Shown: positions 25,728 through 34,034, numbered from the stretch's first letter. The stretch is 50,000 nucleotides of DNA from Planctomycetaceae bacterium (GCA_018699955.1 JABISG010000088.1:1-50000); one strand, 5' to 3'. Numbers and translations: made by a program. The notes: a model not told the origin generated them from the letters alone.

Positions 25728-28700
25728 ATGCTCAACGCCGTTATCCGTTTCGCATTGAATCACCGGCTGTTGATTATCGTCGCTGCAATGGCGGTGATGA
25801 TCTATGGTGCCATCGAAACGCAATCGTTGCCGATTGACGTGCTGCCCGATTTGACGCGACCGCGAGTTGTGTTGATTACGGAGTGTCCCGGTTATGCGCC
25901 GGAGGAAGTGGAAACGCTCGTCACGATTCCGCTGGAGACGGCACTCAATGGGGCCAACGGCGTAATTGCCGTGCGGACAGCGTCCGACATTGGCTTGTCG
26001 GTCATTTATGTCGAATTCGATTGGAATGCCGACGTTTACACGGCTCGCCAAATCGTGCAGGAGCGGATTTCAGTTGCCACCGAGCGATTGCCCACAGGCA
26101 TTCATCCGCAAATGGCGCCGACGTCGTCGCTGTTGGGGCAAATCATGATTGTCGGTATGTGGAGCAAAGATGGCAGCACCGGGCCGTTGGAAGTTCGCAC
26201 GCAGGCCGACTGGGTTGTCCGCAAAAGGTTGCTGACCATTCGCGGCGTCTCGCAGGTCATCACCATGGGGGGCGGCCGTAAACAGTTCCAGGTACTCGTC
26301 GATCCACACGCGTTGCACAGTTACGAGGTGTCGCTGCATGAAATTGAAACGGCGTTGGGAAAGGCCAACCTCAACGTCACCGGAGGCTACCTCGAAAAAA
26401 GCTCGAAGGAACTGCTCGTCCGCGGTCTGGGGCGAATCGAGAACATCGACGAAATCGAAGAGATTGTCGTCAAGCGGACCGACAACCGCACAATATTGCT
26501 AGGCCAACTTGCGCGAGTGACGGAAGGGGCACAAATCAAACGGGGCGATTCGAGCATCAACGGAAAGGATGCGGTTGTTCTCAACATCCAGAAACAACCG
26601 GGAGCCGACACACGGGAATTGACGGAGGAAATCCGCAAAGCGCTCGACGAGTTGCGCGGGAGTCTGCCCGCCGATGTCGTCCTCAAGCCAACCTACGAGC
26701 AACGGGAGTTCATCGATTACTCGGTCGATAACGTCGTCGAAGCGCTGTGGATGGGGGCGCTGTTGGTGGTGGTGATTCTGTTCCTGTTCCTGTTGAACTT
26801 CCGGACGACGTTTATCACCCTGACCGCGATACCGCTTTCCGTGCTGACGACGGCGCTCATTTTCCGCTGGTTCGATATGTCGATCAACGTGATGACGTTG
26901 GGGGGCATCGCGGTGGCACTGGGCGAATTGGTGGACGATGCGATTGTCGATGTCGAGAACATCTTCCGGCGGCTGCGAGACAACGCCCGCAGCGAGAATC
27001 CACGCTCGGCATTACGAGTCGTGTATGAGGCGAGCCAGGAAGTTCGCGGTGCGATTATCATTAGCACCGTGTTGGTTATCCTCGTGTTTTCGCCGCTGTT
27101 CGCGTTGGCGGGAATGCCGGGCCGAATGTTTACGCCGTTGGGCATCGCCTACATCGTTTCGATTCTGGCTTCAACCGTCGTTTCACTGACGGTGACGCCG
27201 GTCCTCTCGTTCTACTTGTTGCCGCGAGCCAAGGCGACCGTGCATCAAGCGGAAGGTGCGTTCGTGCGGTTGCTGAAATGGGCGGCGACCCCGCTGATTC
27301 GACTCAGCATGAACGGGCCGGGTTTGACCGTCATCATGGCCGGCGTTGCCGGTTCCGTGGCGATCAGTGTGGTGGTGGTGATCGCGATGGGCAAGGACTT
27401 TCTGCCGTCGTTCGATGAAGGGGCGGCGCAGGTCAATGTGTACCTGCCGCCGGGAACATCGTTGGCCACTTCGCTGCGAATTCGCAAAATCGTCGATGGG
27501 CGACTGAAGGGGCTGAACGAAAAACTGAAAACGAAGGAGAACCCGGTTGATACGATTCTCGATTTCACCGGCCGTACCGGCCGCGCCGAGTTAGACGAGC
27601 ACGTGATGGGGGTCAACGTCACCGAGTACATTCTGAAACTCAACCCCAATAGCAACGTCTCGCGAGAAGAACTCATCGCCGCGCTGCACTTCGAACTGAA
27701 ACAAGTGCCAGGAATTCAGCACGAGGTGGAACAGCCGATTGCGCATCTCATCAGCCACATGCTCTCGGGCGTGCAGGCGGAGATCGCCATCAAACTGTAC
27801 GGCGACGACCTGAACGTGCTGCGGCGTAAGGCTGATGATATCAAGTCGGCCATCGAAGGAATTCCCGGCATCGCCGAGCCGTTCGTCGAACAGCAGCAGA
27901 ACATTCCGCAACTGCGAATTGAACTGCAGCGCGACCGGTTGGCCTTTTACGGCATGTCGGCCGAGTATGTCAACGAGTTCATCGAGACCGCGCTGAACGG
28001 CCGGACCGTTTCGACCGTATTGGAAGGGGAACGAACATTCGACCTGCTGATTCGGCTCGATGAACCTTACCGTACCGACTATGTCAATCTGCACCGGATG
28101 CCCGTCGAACTTCCCGATAGCGGCGGGCGAATTCCGCTCTCGGCGGTTGCCCACGTGTATGAAGGGGGCGGGCCGAACACCATCAACCGCGAAGATGCCC
28201 GCCGCCGGATTGTGATTCGCGTGAACACACTCGACCGAGACGTCGGCAGTGCCGTAACTGAAATCAAACAGACCATCGGCGATCAAGTCACATTGCCGGA
28301 AGGGTATTTCGTGGTGTATGGCGGCCAGTTCGAAGCGCAGCAAGAAGCGACGGAGCGGATTCTGCTGTTGAGTGTCATCGCATTGATTGGCGTGTTCCTC
28401 GTTTTGTATTCGGTGTTTCCATCGGTCGGCGTGGTGGCGCAAATTCTCATTGCGTTGCCGGCTGCATTTGTGGGTGGTGTCGCCGCGCTCATCCTCACCG
28501 ACCAAACTCTGTCGGTGGCGAGCATGGTGGGATTCATCTCGCTGGGCGGCATCGCAGCCCGCAACGGCATTCTGCTGGTATCGCATTACCTGCACCTGTA
28601 TCCGGAAAAAGGCTTTACGAAAGAAATGATTCTGCAGGGCAATCTGGAACGTTTGGCACCGGTGCTAATGACCGCATTAACAACGGGCATCGGACTGGTG

Positions 28701-28973
28701 CCATTGGTTGTCGGCGGTCATTTGCCGGGGAAGGAAATTCTGTTTCCGGTGGCGACGGTGATCCTCGGCGGGCTGGTGACATCGACCATGTGTGAGTTCC
28801 TGGTGCGACCGGGCTTGTTTTGGTTCTTTTCCGAAAAAACTGCCGCCCGGCTGGTGGCAACCACTGGCAGTGAACAACTGCGGCCGCAAGCTGCAATCAA
28901 CCCATCCGTGCAAATGTCAAACTTTGCGGGCCATGTCGAATCATCTGGTTTTGCCGAAGATACCGGTCGATGA
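25728..28973 (+). CDS. CusA/CzcA-family heavy-metal RND efflux pump
   Basis: A 1081-residue inner-membrane proton-driven exporter of the HME-RND family, full length. The first helix is HRLLIIVAAMAVMIYGAI, followed by the family start LPIDVLPDLTRPRV. TM4 contains ALGELVDDAIVDVENIFRRL, with D403 and E410 in the proton-relay positions and an extra acidic D408. The two large periplasmic loops and the second helix block (from about 865, EQEATERILLLSVIALIGVF) are complete. The metal cannot be decided from the sequence alone. It follows the fusion protein by 53 bp and is followed by a TolC-like gene, giving a complete tripartite exporter. Confidence 0.94.
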   Translation: MLNAVIRFALNHRLLIIVAAMAVMIYGAIETQSLPIDVLPDLTRPRVVLITECPGYAPEEVETLVTIPLETALNGANGVIAVRTASDIGLSVIYVEFDWNADVYTARQIVQERISVATERLPTGIHPQMAPTSSLLGQIMIVGMWSKDGSTGPLEVRTQADWVVRKRLLTIRGVSQVITMGGGRKQFQVLVDPHALHSYEVSLHEIETALGKANLNVTGGYLEKSSKELLVRGLGRIENIDEIEEIVVKRTDNRTILLGQLARVTEGAQIKRGDSSINGKDAVVLNIQKQPGADTRELTEEIRKALDELRGSLPADVVLKPTYEQREFIDYSVDNVVEALWMGALLVVVILFLFLLNFRTTFITLTAIPLSVLTTALIFRWFDMSINVMTLGGIAVALGELVDDAIVDVENIFRRLRDNARSENPRSALRVVYEASQEVRGAIIISTVLVILVFSPLFALAGMPGRMFTPLGIAYIVSILASTVVSLTVTPVLSFYLLPRAKATVHQAEGAFVRLLKWAATPLIRLSMNGPGLTVIMAGVAGSVAISVVVVIAMGKDFLPSFDEGAAQVNVYLPPGTSLATSLRIRKIVDGRLKGLNEKLKTKENPVDTILDFTGRTGRAELDEHVMGVNVTEYILKLNPNSNVSREELIAALHFELKQVPGIQHEVEQPIAHLISHMLSGVQAEIAIKLYGDDLNVLRRKADDIKSAIEGIPGIAEPFVEQQQNIPQLRIELQRDRLAFYGMSAEYVNEFIETALNGRTVSTVLEGERTFDLLIRLDEPYRTDYVNLHRMPVELPDSGGRIPLSAVAHVYEGGGPNTINREDARRRIVIRVNTLDRDVGSAVTEIKQTIGDQVTLPEGYFVVYGGQFEAQQEATERILLLSVIALIGVFLVLYSVFPSVGVVAQILIALPAAFVGGVAALILTDQTLSVASMVGFISLGGIAARNGILLVSHYLHLYPEKGFTKEMILQGNLERLAPVLMTALTTGIGLVPLVVGGHLPGKEILFPVATVILGGLVTSTMCEFLVRPGLFWFFSEKTAARLVATTGSEQLRPQAAINPSVQMSNFAGHVESSGFAEDTGR

Positions 28974-29094
28974 AAGAGGGGATGCCGTAGAATTCACGTC
29001 ACCTCGTACCCAACCAGCCCGCAGCGCAAGCAAGCGTCTCAACAGCAGTTACCGCAAAACGATGATCAAGAGAACCCACCGGGAGATGAAGCGC

Positions 29095-30480
29095 ATGGAC
29101 GCGCTTTCGAATAATTCTGCACGAACTCCGATTGACGAATTGCGTGCCACTGGCAACCGTCGATGGGACTTCCGCTCAATTCTGATAGCGGTTGGGACGC
29201 TCTTCCTCGTCACTCCACTGGCAGCGCAACCGCCCATTCTCGTGCCACAGCCCGCCAGTGAAAGCATTGCGATCGAACAGCCGACGGTTCCAACTTCGCT
29301 GACATTAGATGACCTGCAGCAGTTGGCCCAGCAGTACAATCCCACGTTGGAACAGGCACGGGCGGAAATCCTGCGCGCTGACGGCAAACGCCAACAGGCC
29401 GGCCGCTATCCCAACCCGACCATCGGCTACACCGGAAACGAAATTGGGCAGGGTGGCAAGGCGGGACAACAGGGTTTCTTCGTTTCGCAACAACTGATCA
29501 CCGGCGGAAAACTACGGCTGGCGCGCGATGAGGCCACCTTTCGTCAGTTGCAGTCGGAACAGGTCCTCAGCGCGCAGGAATACCGCGTCGCCAACTCGGT
29601 GCGCCGGGAGTATTACTCGGTCCTCGCCGCCGCGCAAATGCGCGATCGCAGCCGCGAACTTGTCACCTTGGTGAAAAACGCAAAGACGATTGTCGAAGAC
29701 CGTCGCAAACTGGGGGTCGGCACCGAAGTGGATCTGATACAGATCGATGTGGAAATCCAACGGTCTCAGTTGCTGTTGATTCGAGCCGAGAATCGCTACA
29801 CGGCCGCCTGGTCGCGGTTGCAGGCCGTAGTTGGGGACCGCGGTTTGCAATCCACGGAACTCGACGGCAGTTTGACAAGCGATGTGCCAGACCTGACTTG
29901 GGATGATTCACTGGCGAAGTTGCTGGAACTCAGCCCGCAATTGAGCCGCGCACGACTCGGTGCCGATCGCGCACGGACCGGGTTGGCACGGGCGCAGGCG
30001 AAACCGATTCCCAATATAACGGTGCAGGCCGGTTCACAATACGACTACGCAACGCGGACACAGATTGCCAATTTGCAGATTGGATTTCCGTTGCCAATCC
30101 GCAATCGCAACCGCGGCAACATTGCCGCTGCCGAGGCGGAATGGATTGCCGCGACCCGCGAGACCGAGCGAGTCGAACTTTGGTTACAGCGCTCGCTGGC
30201 CGATGCCTTTCAGCGGTATTCGACAAACCGGACCCGTGCGCTGCGCTATCACAGGGTCATTCTGCCGGCCGCGAAGAAAGCTCGCAAAATGAGTGTCACA
30301 CTTTTCGACGCCGGCGAAATGGGCTTCACGCAACTGTTTACCGTGCAGCAATCGCTCGCAGCCGCGCAGGTTGAGTACGTCGAGTCGCTCGAAAGTCTGT
30401 GGCACAGCATCGTCGCCATCGACGGCCTATTGCTGAACGACGGTTTGAGTCGTCCCCAATCGTTCAACGACGACCGCTAA
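29095..30480 (+). CDS. TolC/CusC-family outer membrane efflux protein
   Basis: A 461-residue outer-membrane channel component. The frame is open back into cusA (28792), but ATG 29095 (MDALSNNSARTP) has GGGAG at 29081-29085 and leads to the signal segment SILIAVGTLFLVTPLAAQ. ATGs at 29062 and 29086 are alternatives. The TolC-type repeat is visible in both halves: LDDLQQLAQQYNPTLEQARAEIL (about 65-90) and LLELSPQLSRARLGADRARTG (about 285-305), each followed by long amphipathic helices. PNIT-type turns (PNPTIGYTGN, PIPNITVQAGSQ) are also present. No lipobox Cys is seen, unlike CusC. It is the last gene of the metal-export operon and ends before a hairpin. Confidence 0.87.
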   Translation: MDALSNNSARTPIDELRATGNRRWDFRSILIAVGTLFLVTPLAAQPPILVPQPASESIAIEQPTVPTSLTLDDLQQLAQQYNPTLEQARAEILRADGKRQQAGRYPNPTIGYTGNEIGQGGKAGQQGFFVSQQLITGGKLRLARDEATFRQLQSEQVLSAQEYRVANSVRREYYSVLAAAQMRDRSRELVTLVKNAKTIVEDRRKLGVGTEVDLIQIDVEIQRSQLLLIRAENRYTAAWSRLQAVVGDRGLQSTELDGSLTSDVPDLTWDDSLAKLLELSPQLSRARLGADRARTGLARAQAKPIPNITVQAGSQYDYATRTQIANLQIGFPLPIRNRNRGNIAAAEAEWIAATRETERVELWLQRSLADAFQRYSTNRTRALRYHRVILPAAKKARKMSVTLFDAGEMGFTQLFTVQQSLAAAQVEYVESLESLWHSIVAIDGLLLNDGLSRPQSFNDDR

Positions 30481-30498
30481 CGCAGTCTCCACCGCACC

Positions 30499-30531
30499 CC
30501 AAGCCCGCCGTCTGCGTCCGGCGGGACTTGG
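30499..30531. terminator. Hairpin between convergent genes
   Basis: CCAAG plus CCCGCCG (30499-30510) pairs with CGGCGGG and CTTGG (30519-30531), with one bulged base and an 8-base loop. It lies between the convergent ends of the TolC-like gene and a minus-strand small membrane protein gene, so it could serve both. U-tracts are absent. Confidence 0.5.
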
Positions 30532-30540
30532 CGAGACCGC

Positions 30541-30852
30541 TCAATCGGCCGTTACCGGAACCGGCGCGATCACCGGTTCGTCCCTGTTGATCGTCATTGG
30601 GACCGGTGCAACAACCGGCTCATCGGCCGGTGTTTCCGTTACCGCGTTCGGTGTCTCCATCGTGTCGGTGACGACAACGGTCGGTGTTGTTCCGGACGCC
30701 GCCGCCGTTGGGACCGGGATCGCCCGGGCCGACGCGCGAAACATAAAGAGACCGGCACCAACAAGGCCGATAACTCCAACCACCAGCATCACCGCCACAC
30801 CGGCAAGAATGCCGACAAAAATGCTGACGTCATTTGAGGAGTCGCTCGACAT
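30541..30852 (-). CDS. Small single-pass membrane protein, unknown
   Basis: A 103-residue protein starting at ATG 30852 (MSSDSSNDVSIFVG). The frame is open to 30984, but this start fits the hydrophobic segment best. One strong transmembrane helix (IFVGILAGVAVMLVVGVIGLVGAGLFMF, about 11-38) is followed by a Thr/Pro/Ala/Val-rich low-complexity tail. The tail contains an imperfect repeat (DEPVVAPVPMTINR / DEPVIAPVPVTAD). Compositional bias makes it look like a real, anchored low-complexity protein. I recognise no family. Confidence 0.5.
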   Translation of the reverse strand: MSSDSSNDVSIFVGILAGVAVMLVVGVIGLVGAGLFMFRASARAIPVPTAAASGTTPTVVVTDTMETPNAVTETPADEPVVAPVPMTINRDEPVIAPVPVTAD

Positions 30853-31061
30853 CGTTCGTTCCGTAACACGACTGTTCTGGTGAAATCCAAACCGGCCCAA
30901 CTTTGCTTCAGCAGTTTCCAGCAGCCGATTGTATCGCCGGGGTGATCGGCCAACCAGAGGAATTGCGCGCTCTGCGAATCTCAATACAAGTCCTTGAAAA
31001 CCGAACGTCGAACGGTTCTATTATCGAGGAACACCCCGGCCGTACTGAAGGAGAGACTCAC

Positions 31062-32000
31062 GTGGAAAACCTCGGCGAACGATACTACCGCGATTCCGGA
31101 GCCGTCCCGTTATTTGGCACGGTGTTCATGCTGGGCTGCGGCATCGTCGCTGCGACCGTGCTGTCGTTTATCTATGCCTTTGTCGTTTATTGGAATCCGT
31201 TCGTCTACGTTTCCGTCGTCGCGACGGGGCTGTTCGGCTTGGGTGTCGGAATCGCGGTCAACGTGGGCGGCACGTTGGGCAAGGTGCGAAATCCGCTGTA
31301 CGCGCGGCTCGTCGGCGTTGTGATGGGGTTGCTATCGCTGTATCTCTGCTGGGCGTTTTACCTGTGGGCCGCCCAAAAGGGCGACGCGGATATGTGCCGT
31401 CAGCTGGGGATTCTGGAGCCGGAACTTTCGTTCGACCCGATGCGGATGTACGAACTCATTCAGTGGATTGCCGACAACGGCTTGTGGGGCATGTTTGGCG
31501 GAACTCCGACCGGCTGGGGCCTTTATTCCCTTTGGGCCATCGAAGCGGCGATCATCTTCCTCGCCACCGTTGTCATTGCCGGCGGCAACGAGTCGGCCTT
31601 CTGTGAGCCATGCAACGTCTGGGCCGACGACGCGGAAAACCTGCTGCAACTGGAAAACACCGGCTACGAGGATCTCCGCAGCGACCTGGAAGACGAACGC
31701 TACGAACGCCTCGACGAACTGCATACCGGCGAACACAATGCGAAAGACTGCCTTCGCGTCACCCTGCACACCTGCCCCAAATGCGATGAATCCAACTTCA
31801 TGACGATCAAGCACGTCGTCGTCACACTGGACAACGATGGCGACGAACAGGAGGACGAAACCGAAATCGTCAATCGCCTCATAATCCCCGCCGAACTCGT
31901 CACCCACCTGCAAACGGCCGCTGGAACGAAAACACAAAAGAAAAAGGCGAAGCCGCAGGCAGAGGAGATTGAAGATTACGACGAACCGGAAGCCGAGTAG
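31062..32000 (+). CDS. Polytopic membrane protein with cytosolic CxxC tail, unknown
   Basis: A 312-residue protein. The longest frame starts at 30903, but GTG 31062 has an excellent AAGGAGAG at 31048-31055 (6-nt spacing) and begins VENLGERYYRDSG, so the rarer start is preferred. About four membrane helices occupy residues 18-190: LFGTVFMLGCGIVAATVLSF, VSVVATGLFGLGVGIAVNVG, VVMGLLSLYLCWAFYLW and AIEAAIIFLATVVIAGG. A hydrophilic domain follows with two CxxC pairs (FCEPCNVW and HTCPKCDESNF) that could bind zinc, then a charged tail (EDYDEPEAE). I do not recognise a family. It stands alone, with a separate upstream region. Confidence 0.72.
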   Translation: MENLGERYYRDSGAVPLFGTVFMLGCGIVAATVLSFIYAFVVYWNPFVYVSVVATGLFGLGVGIAVNVGGTLGKVRNPLYARLVGVVMGLLSLYLCWAFYLWAAQKGDADMCRQLGILEPELSFDPMRMYELIQWIADNGLWGMFGGTPTGWGLYSLWAIEAAIIFLATVVIAGGNESAFCEPCNVWADDAENLLQLENTGYEDLRSDLEDERYERLDELHTGEHNAKDCLRVTLHTCPKCDESNFMTIKHVVVTLDNDGDEQEDETEIVNRLIIPAELVTHLQTAAGTKTQKKKAKPQAEEIEDYDEPEAE

Positions 32001-32206
32001 TTCCACTTTATGTACGGCACCCGAAGGGGACTTTCGTCTGCTGATTCCAGTTGCCTGGTAATTCCCTAGCGGCGCTGTACAAGATTGCCTACAGCCAGCC
32101 GCTCGTTGTTGGAAATCATGGCTGCTTTTTTCCGCGCAACAAACTCATTTTATGCAGTTGAGGCGAACTCTCTCTTGTGGAAAAGCATCACTATTTTGTT
32201 GAAATT

Positions 32207-32289
32207 GTGATAATTTGGTTGTTTTGGCATCATTTTGTGTGATACTTTAATGTTGAGGGGCGATAAGAGTGATACTATAAGGGGCATTC
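32207..32289 (+). promoter_or_regulatory. Promoter/operator region of the toxin-antitoxin-like locus
   Basis: The segment is visibly AT-richer than its surroundings. GTGATACTTTAA (32239-32250) and GTGATACTATAA (32269-32280) match at 11 of 12 positions and begin 30 bp apart, about three helical turns. A partial third copy (GTGATAATTT) starts at 32207. A possible promoter is TTGAGG (32253-32258) with CTATAA (32275-32280), so the second repeat would overlap the -10. AAGGGG just before ATG 32290 is the ribosome-binding site. HTH antitoxins commonly autoregulate, so these repeats are operator candidates by inference. Confidence 0.55.
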
Positions 32290-32737
32290 ATGGACGGTCA
32301 GGGCCTCACCGGCCAATTTAGGGTTCGGATGTTCCGACCAGCGTTGGACCAAATTCGTGGATTGGTTGACCGGGTCAAAGAAGGGATGGAAATCCGTCGG
32401 CACATCTTAAAACTCCGGTACTGGCCGGAGAATCACCCACAGGATGGTCAAGGACAACTACTCGACCTCAACTGGTCGTGGATTCGTGCTCTTCGAGGTG
32501 CGCATGTGGGGGAGTTGCGGATCGACGACACAATAGCGGGCAATGACAACAGCGGGCAATGACAACTTACGAGTGATCTTTTTCGTAGGTGATCGAAAAG
32601 TTCGCGAACCGCTCCCAATGATTTGGATTCTCGCCGTAATGCAGAAGAAACGGAACGACTTTACGGCGAACGAGATTCAGATTTTTAAGGCCCAGCGACT
32701 TTTAGTACAACAACGTTTTTATGAGTACCACGCATGA
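32290..32737 (+). pseudogene. RelE/HigB-like toxin gene, frameshifted by a 16-bp tandem duplication
   Basis: Two overlapping frames, 32290-32562 (90 aa) and 32543-32737 (64 aa), are halves of one protein. A perfect 16-bp tandem duplication at 32535-32566 shifts the frame by one base and creates TGA at 32560-32562. Removing one copy restores a continuous 143-residue protein. The restored C-terminal part, NDNLRVIFFVGD then IWILAVMQKKRNDFTANEIQ and a trailing RLLVQQRFYE helix, resembles the RelE/HigB/Gp49 toxin family (central strands, KK, then a C-terminal helix). That assignment is by pattern only. As it stands the product is truncated after Gln90. An ATG inside the repeat (32543) could allow separate translation of the C-terminal half. 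The intact antitoxin-like HTH gene follows, toxin-first as in higBA. Confidence 0.72.
32535..32566. repeat. Perfect 16-bp tandem duplication
   Basis: AGCGGGCAATGACAAC occurs twice without interruption (32535-32550 and 32551-32566). Sixteen is not a multiple of three, so the duplication breaks the toxin frame. Slippage or recombination removing one copy would restore it. Confidence 0.95.
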
Positions 32738-32809
32738 TGCACGGTGAAACCGAAGGCAACGGAGGTCTCGACTGCCATGCGTTTAGTCCAATTGGGAGGA
32801 CACCCAAGC

Positions 32810-33322
32810 ATGTCGATCGAAATGAATAATCTACAGAATGATCTCCACCAATCGAATATTATGATTTTCGCGCAGTTGAACCGCGCGTTCCTTGAATGCA
32901 ATGACTCGGTGCAGGAAGCAATTCTTGGCATGCTCGATATCCTAACCGCCTCTGACTCCCAGGCGAGCGAAAAGGAAATGGCGCTTGCTACAGTTCACGA
33001 GGCCCTGTTTCCGTCAACTCACAATGGCGCACTTGGAGCGGATGTTGCTGAGCTAGAGGAATCCGCAGCGGAGGATCCAAATATTCGTTCCGTTCTCGAA
33101 GAGATGGACGCAGAAGAGGCGGAGTTTGTTGATCGCGTTGATGCCGCGATGAAAGCAAAAGGGTTGTCGCAAACTGATCTTGCCGATGCGCTTGGTATTG
33201 GTCAGCCAGCAGTGTCGATGATGCTCGCGCGAAAATCACGTCCGCAAAAACGTACTGTTAAGAAAATCGCTGAAGCGCTTGGAGTTTCATCTGGAGAATT
33301 GTGGCCAAATTTCCAAGAGTAG
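32810..33322 (+). CDS. XRE-family HTH protein, probable antitoxin
   Basis: A 170-residue protein with a C-terminal XRE/Cro helix-turn-helix (about 107-162). Recognisable elements are AAMKAKGLSQTDLADALGIG, QPAVSMMLARKSRPQKRTVK and IAEALGVSSGELWP. The first ~100 residues are acidic and have no family I recognise; they are longer than in a typical HigA antitoxin. ATG 32810 is chosen for GGGAGGA at 32794-32800. GTG 32744 (6 bp after the toxin stop) and ATG 32777 (with GGAGG) are in-frame alternatives, adding 22 or 11 residues. It follows the broken toxin gene on the same strand and is followed by a strong terminator, making a compact two-gene unit. Autoregulation through the upstream GTGATACT repeats is inferred. 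Confidence 0.82.
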   Translation: MSIEMNNLQNDLHQSNIMIFAQLNRAFLECNDSVQEAILGMLDILTASDSQASEKEMALATVHEALFPSTHNGALGADVAELEESAAEDPNIRSVLEEMDAEEAEFVDRVDAAMKAKGLSQTDLADALGIGQPAVSMMLARKSRPQKRTVKKIAEALGVSSGELWPNFQE

Positions 33323-33343
33323 AAGAGACCAACTGAACTCCAG

Positions 33344-33380
33344 AACGCCCGATCCGTGACAAACGGATCGGGCGTTTTTT
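33344..33380 (+). terminator. Strong rho-independent terminator
   Basis: A perfect 14-bp stem (33344-33357 with 33363-33376), core CGCCCGATCCGT / ACGGATCGGGCG, with loop GACAA. It runs directly into six Ts (33375-33380), 22 bp after the HTH gene. Because the stem ends in AA/TT it may also work on the minus strand. Confidence 0.92.
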
Positions 33381-33428
33381 CATGCTGCTACGGACGTTTG
33401 AAGGATTGACCGACGACGCACTACTACT

Positions 33429-33605
33429 CAACTCATGAATCAAGTCGCTCGACGGCGGCAGCGGCATGGGGCGCCGGTGGCCGAGGATCGTTATTTCGGC
33501 GTCGATGCCCAGAAAACGTTACACCGTTGCGACGAAGTCGTTTGGGTCGAGGATTCGTTCGGCGGGGTATTCCCCCTCATTGTTCGCCTGGCCGATGATC
33601 TGGCC
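33429..33605 (-). pseudogene. Decayed C-terminal remnant of a DUF1501 gene
   Basis: Read on the minus strand from 33605, the frame gives GQIIGQANNEGEYPAERILD, then PNDFVATV, a stop codon, RFLGIDAEITIL and RPMPLPPSSDLIHEL. This is the typical end of a DUF1501 protein (compare GYPTSHPVSPGDVVATIYQLLGID in the protein at 2818-4257). The stop TAA (33521-33519) stands where Tyr (TAC/TAT) is usual in ATVYRFLGID, so a single base change is likely. No upstream DUF1501 sequence is visible beyond about 33612, so only the last ~60 codons survive. The fragment ends next to the toxin-antitoxin terminator, suggesting that the island inserted into, or deleted, an original DUF1501 gene. Confidence 0.75.
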
Positions 33606-33791
33606 CACCCTATGCCATCACAACCGTCACAGGCGGCATCACTGTCAGACGGCCGTTAAAAAAGCGGTGTTCTCAGAATCCCGGCATCGGAAACTGTCCG
33701 TGTTTCGGTGGAGCTGGTGATCCTGTTGTTGAAGCCGTTCGTTACAGTCCATTGAAACCCAAACACTAAAGCAAAGGATGAAAAGAGACCC

Positions 33792-33977
33792 ATGTACGTT
33801 CATCTTGTGACACGACCCGACCCGAAAAACGACGGGCAGAAGTGTTTTTACTCCATCCGAACCCAGCCAGTCTTCAACGACAACGAACACGTCGCCGGCC
33901 CGTTTGATGGGGCGAGCGATGCAGAGGCATGGGTCAGGTCACAAGGACGAATGGTCGGTCAACCTTTTAACTGCTAG
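33792..33977 (+). CDS. Small hypothetical protein
   Basis: A 61-residue ORF (MYVHLVTRPDPKNDGQKCFY...) with AAGAGA just upstream of ATG 33792 and no overlap with other genes. Composition is protein-like: mixed, with aromatic and charged residues and no low complexity. The stretch FDGASDAEAWVRSQGRMVG resembles the end of a small alpha/beta domain. I recognise no family. It could be a real accessory gene or chance. Confidence 0.4.
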   Translation: MYVHLVTRPDPKNDGQKCFYSIRTQPVFNDNEHVAGPFDGASDAEAWVRSQGRMVGQPFNC

Positions 33978-33995
33978 CGATGCTTTTTTGATGAC

Positions 33996-34034
33996 ACCCT
34001 CTCAAATGGGAGAGGGTTGGGGTGAGGGACGTTT
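33996..34034. repeat. REP-like palindromic element
   Basis: ACCCTCTC (33996-34003) pairs with GAGAGGGT (34010-34017) and is followed by TGGGGTGAGGG. This layout matches a dispersed palindromic element seen in many bacterial genomes. It lies between convergent genes and could also act as a terminator. Confidence 0.55.

Noticed and set aside
27591..28595. Minus-strand ORF of 334 aa inside cusA
   Set aside because: It is antisense to a gene with complete HME-RND motifs.
32290..32562. Separate 90-aa gene in its own right
   Set aside because: Its frame joins the next one exactly when one 16-bp copy is removed, so it is better explained as half of a frameshifted gene.
33435..33720. Plus-strand small ORFs over the DUF1501 remnant
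   Set aside because: The minus strand shows clear DUF1501 similarity; the plus-strand frames have no features.
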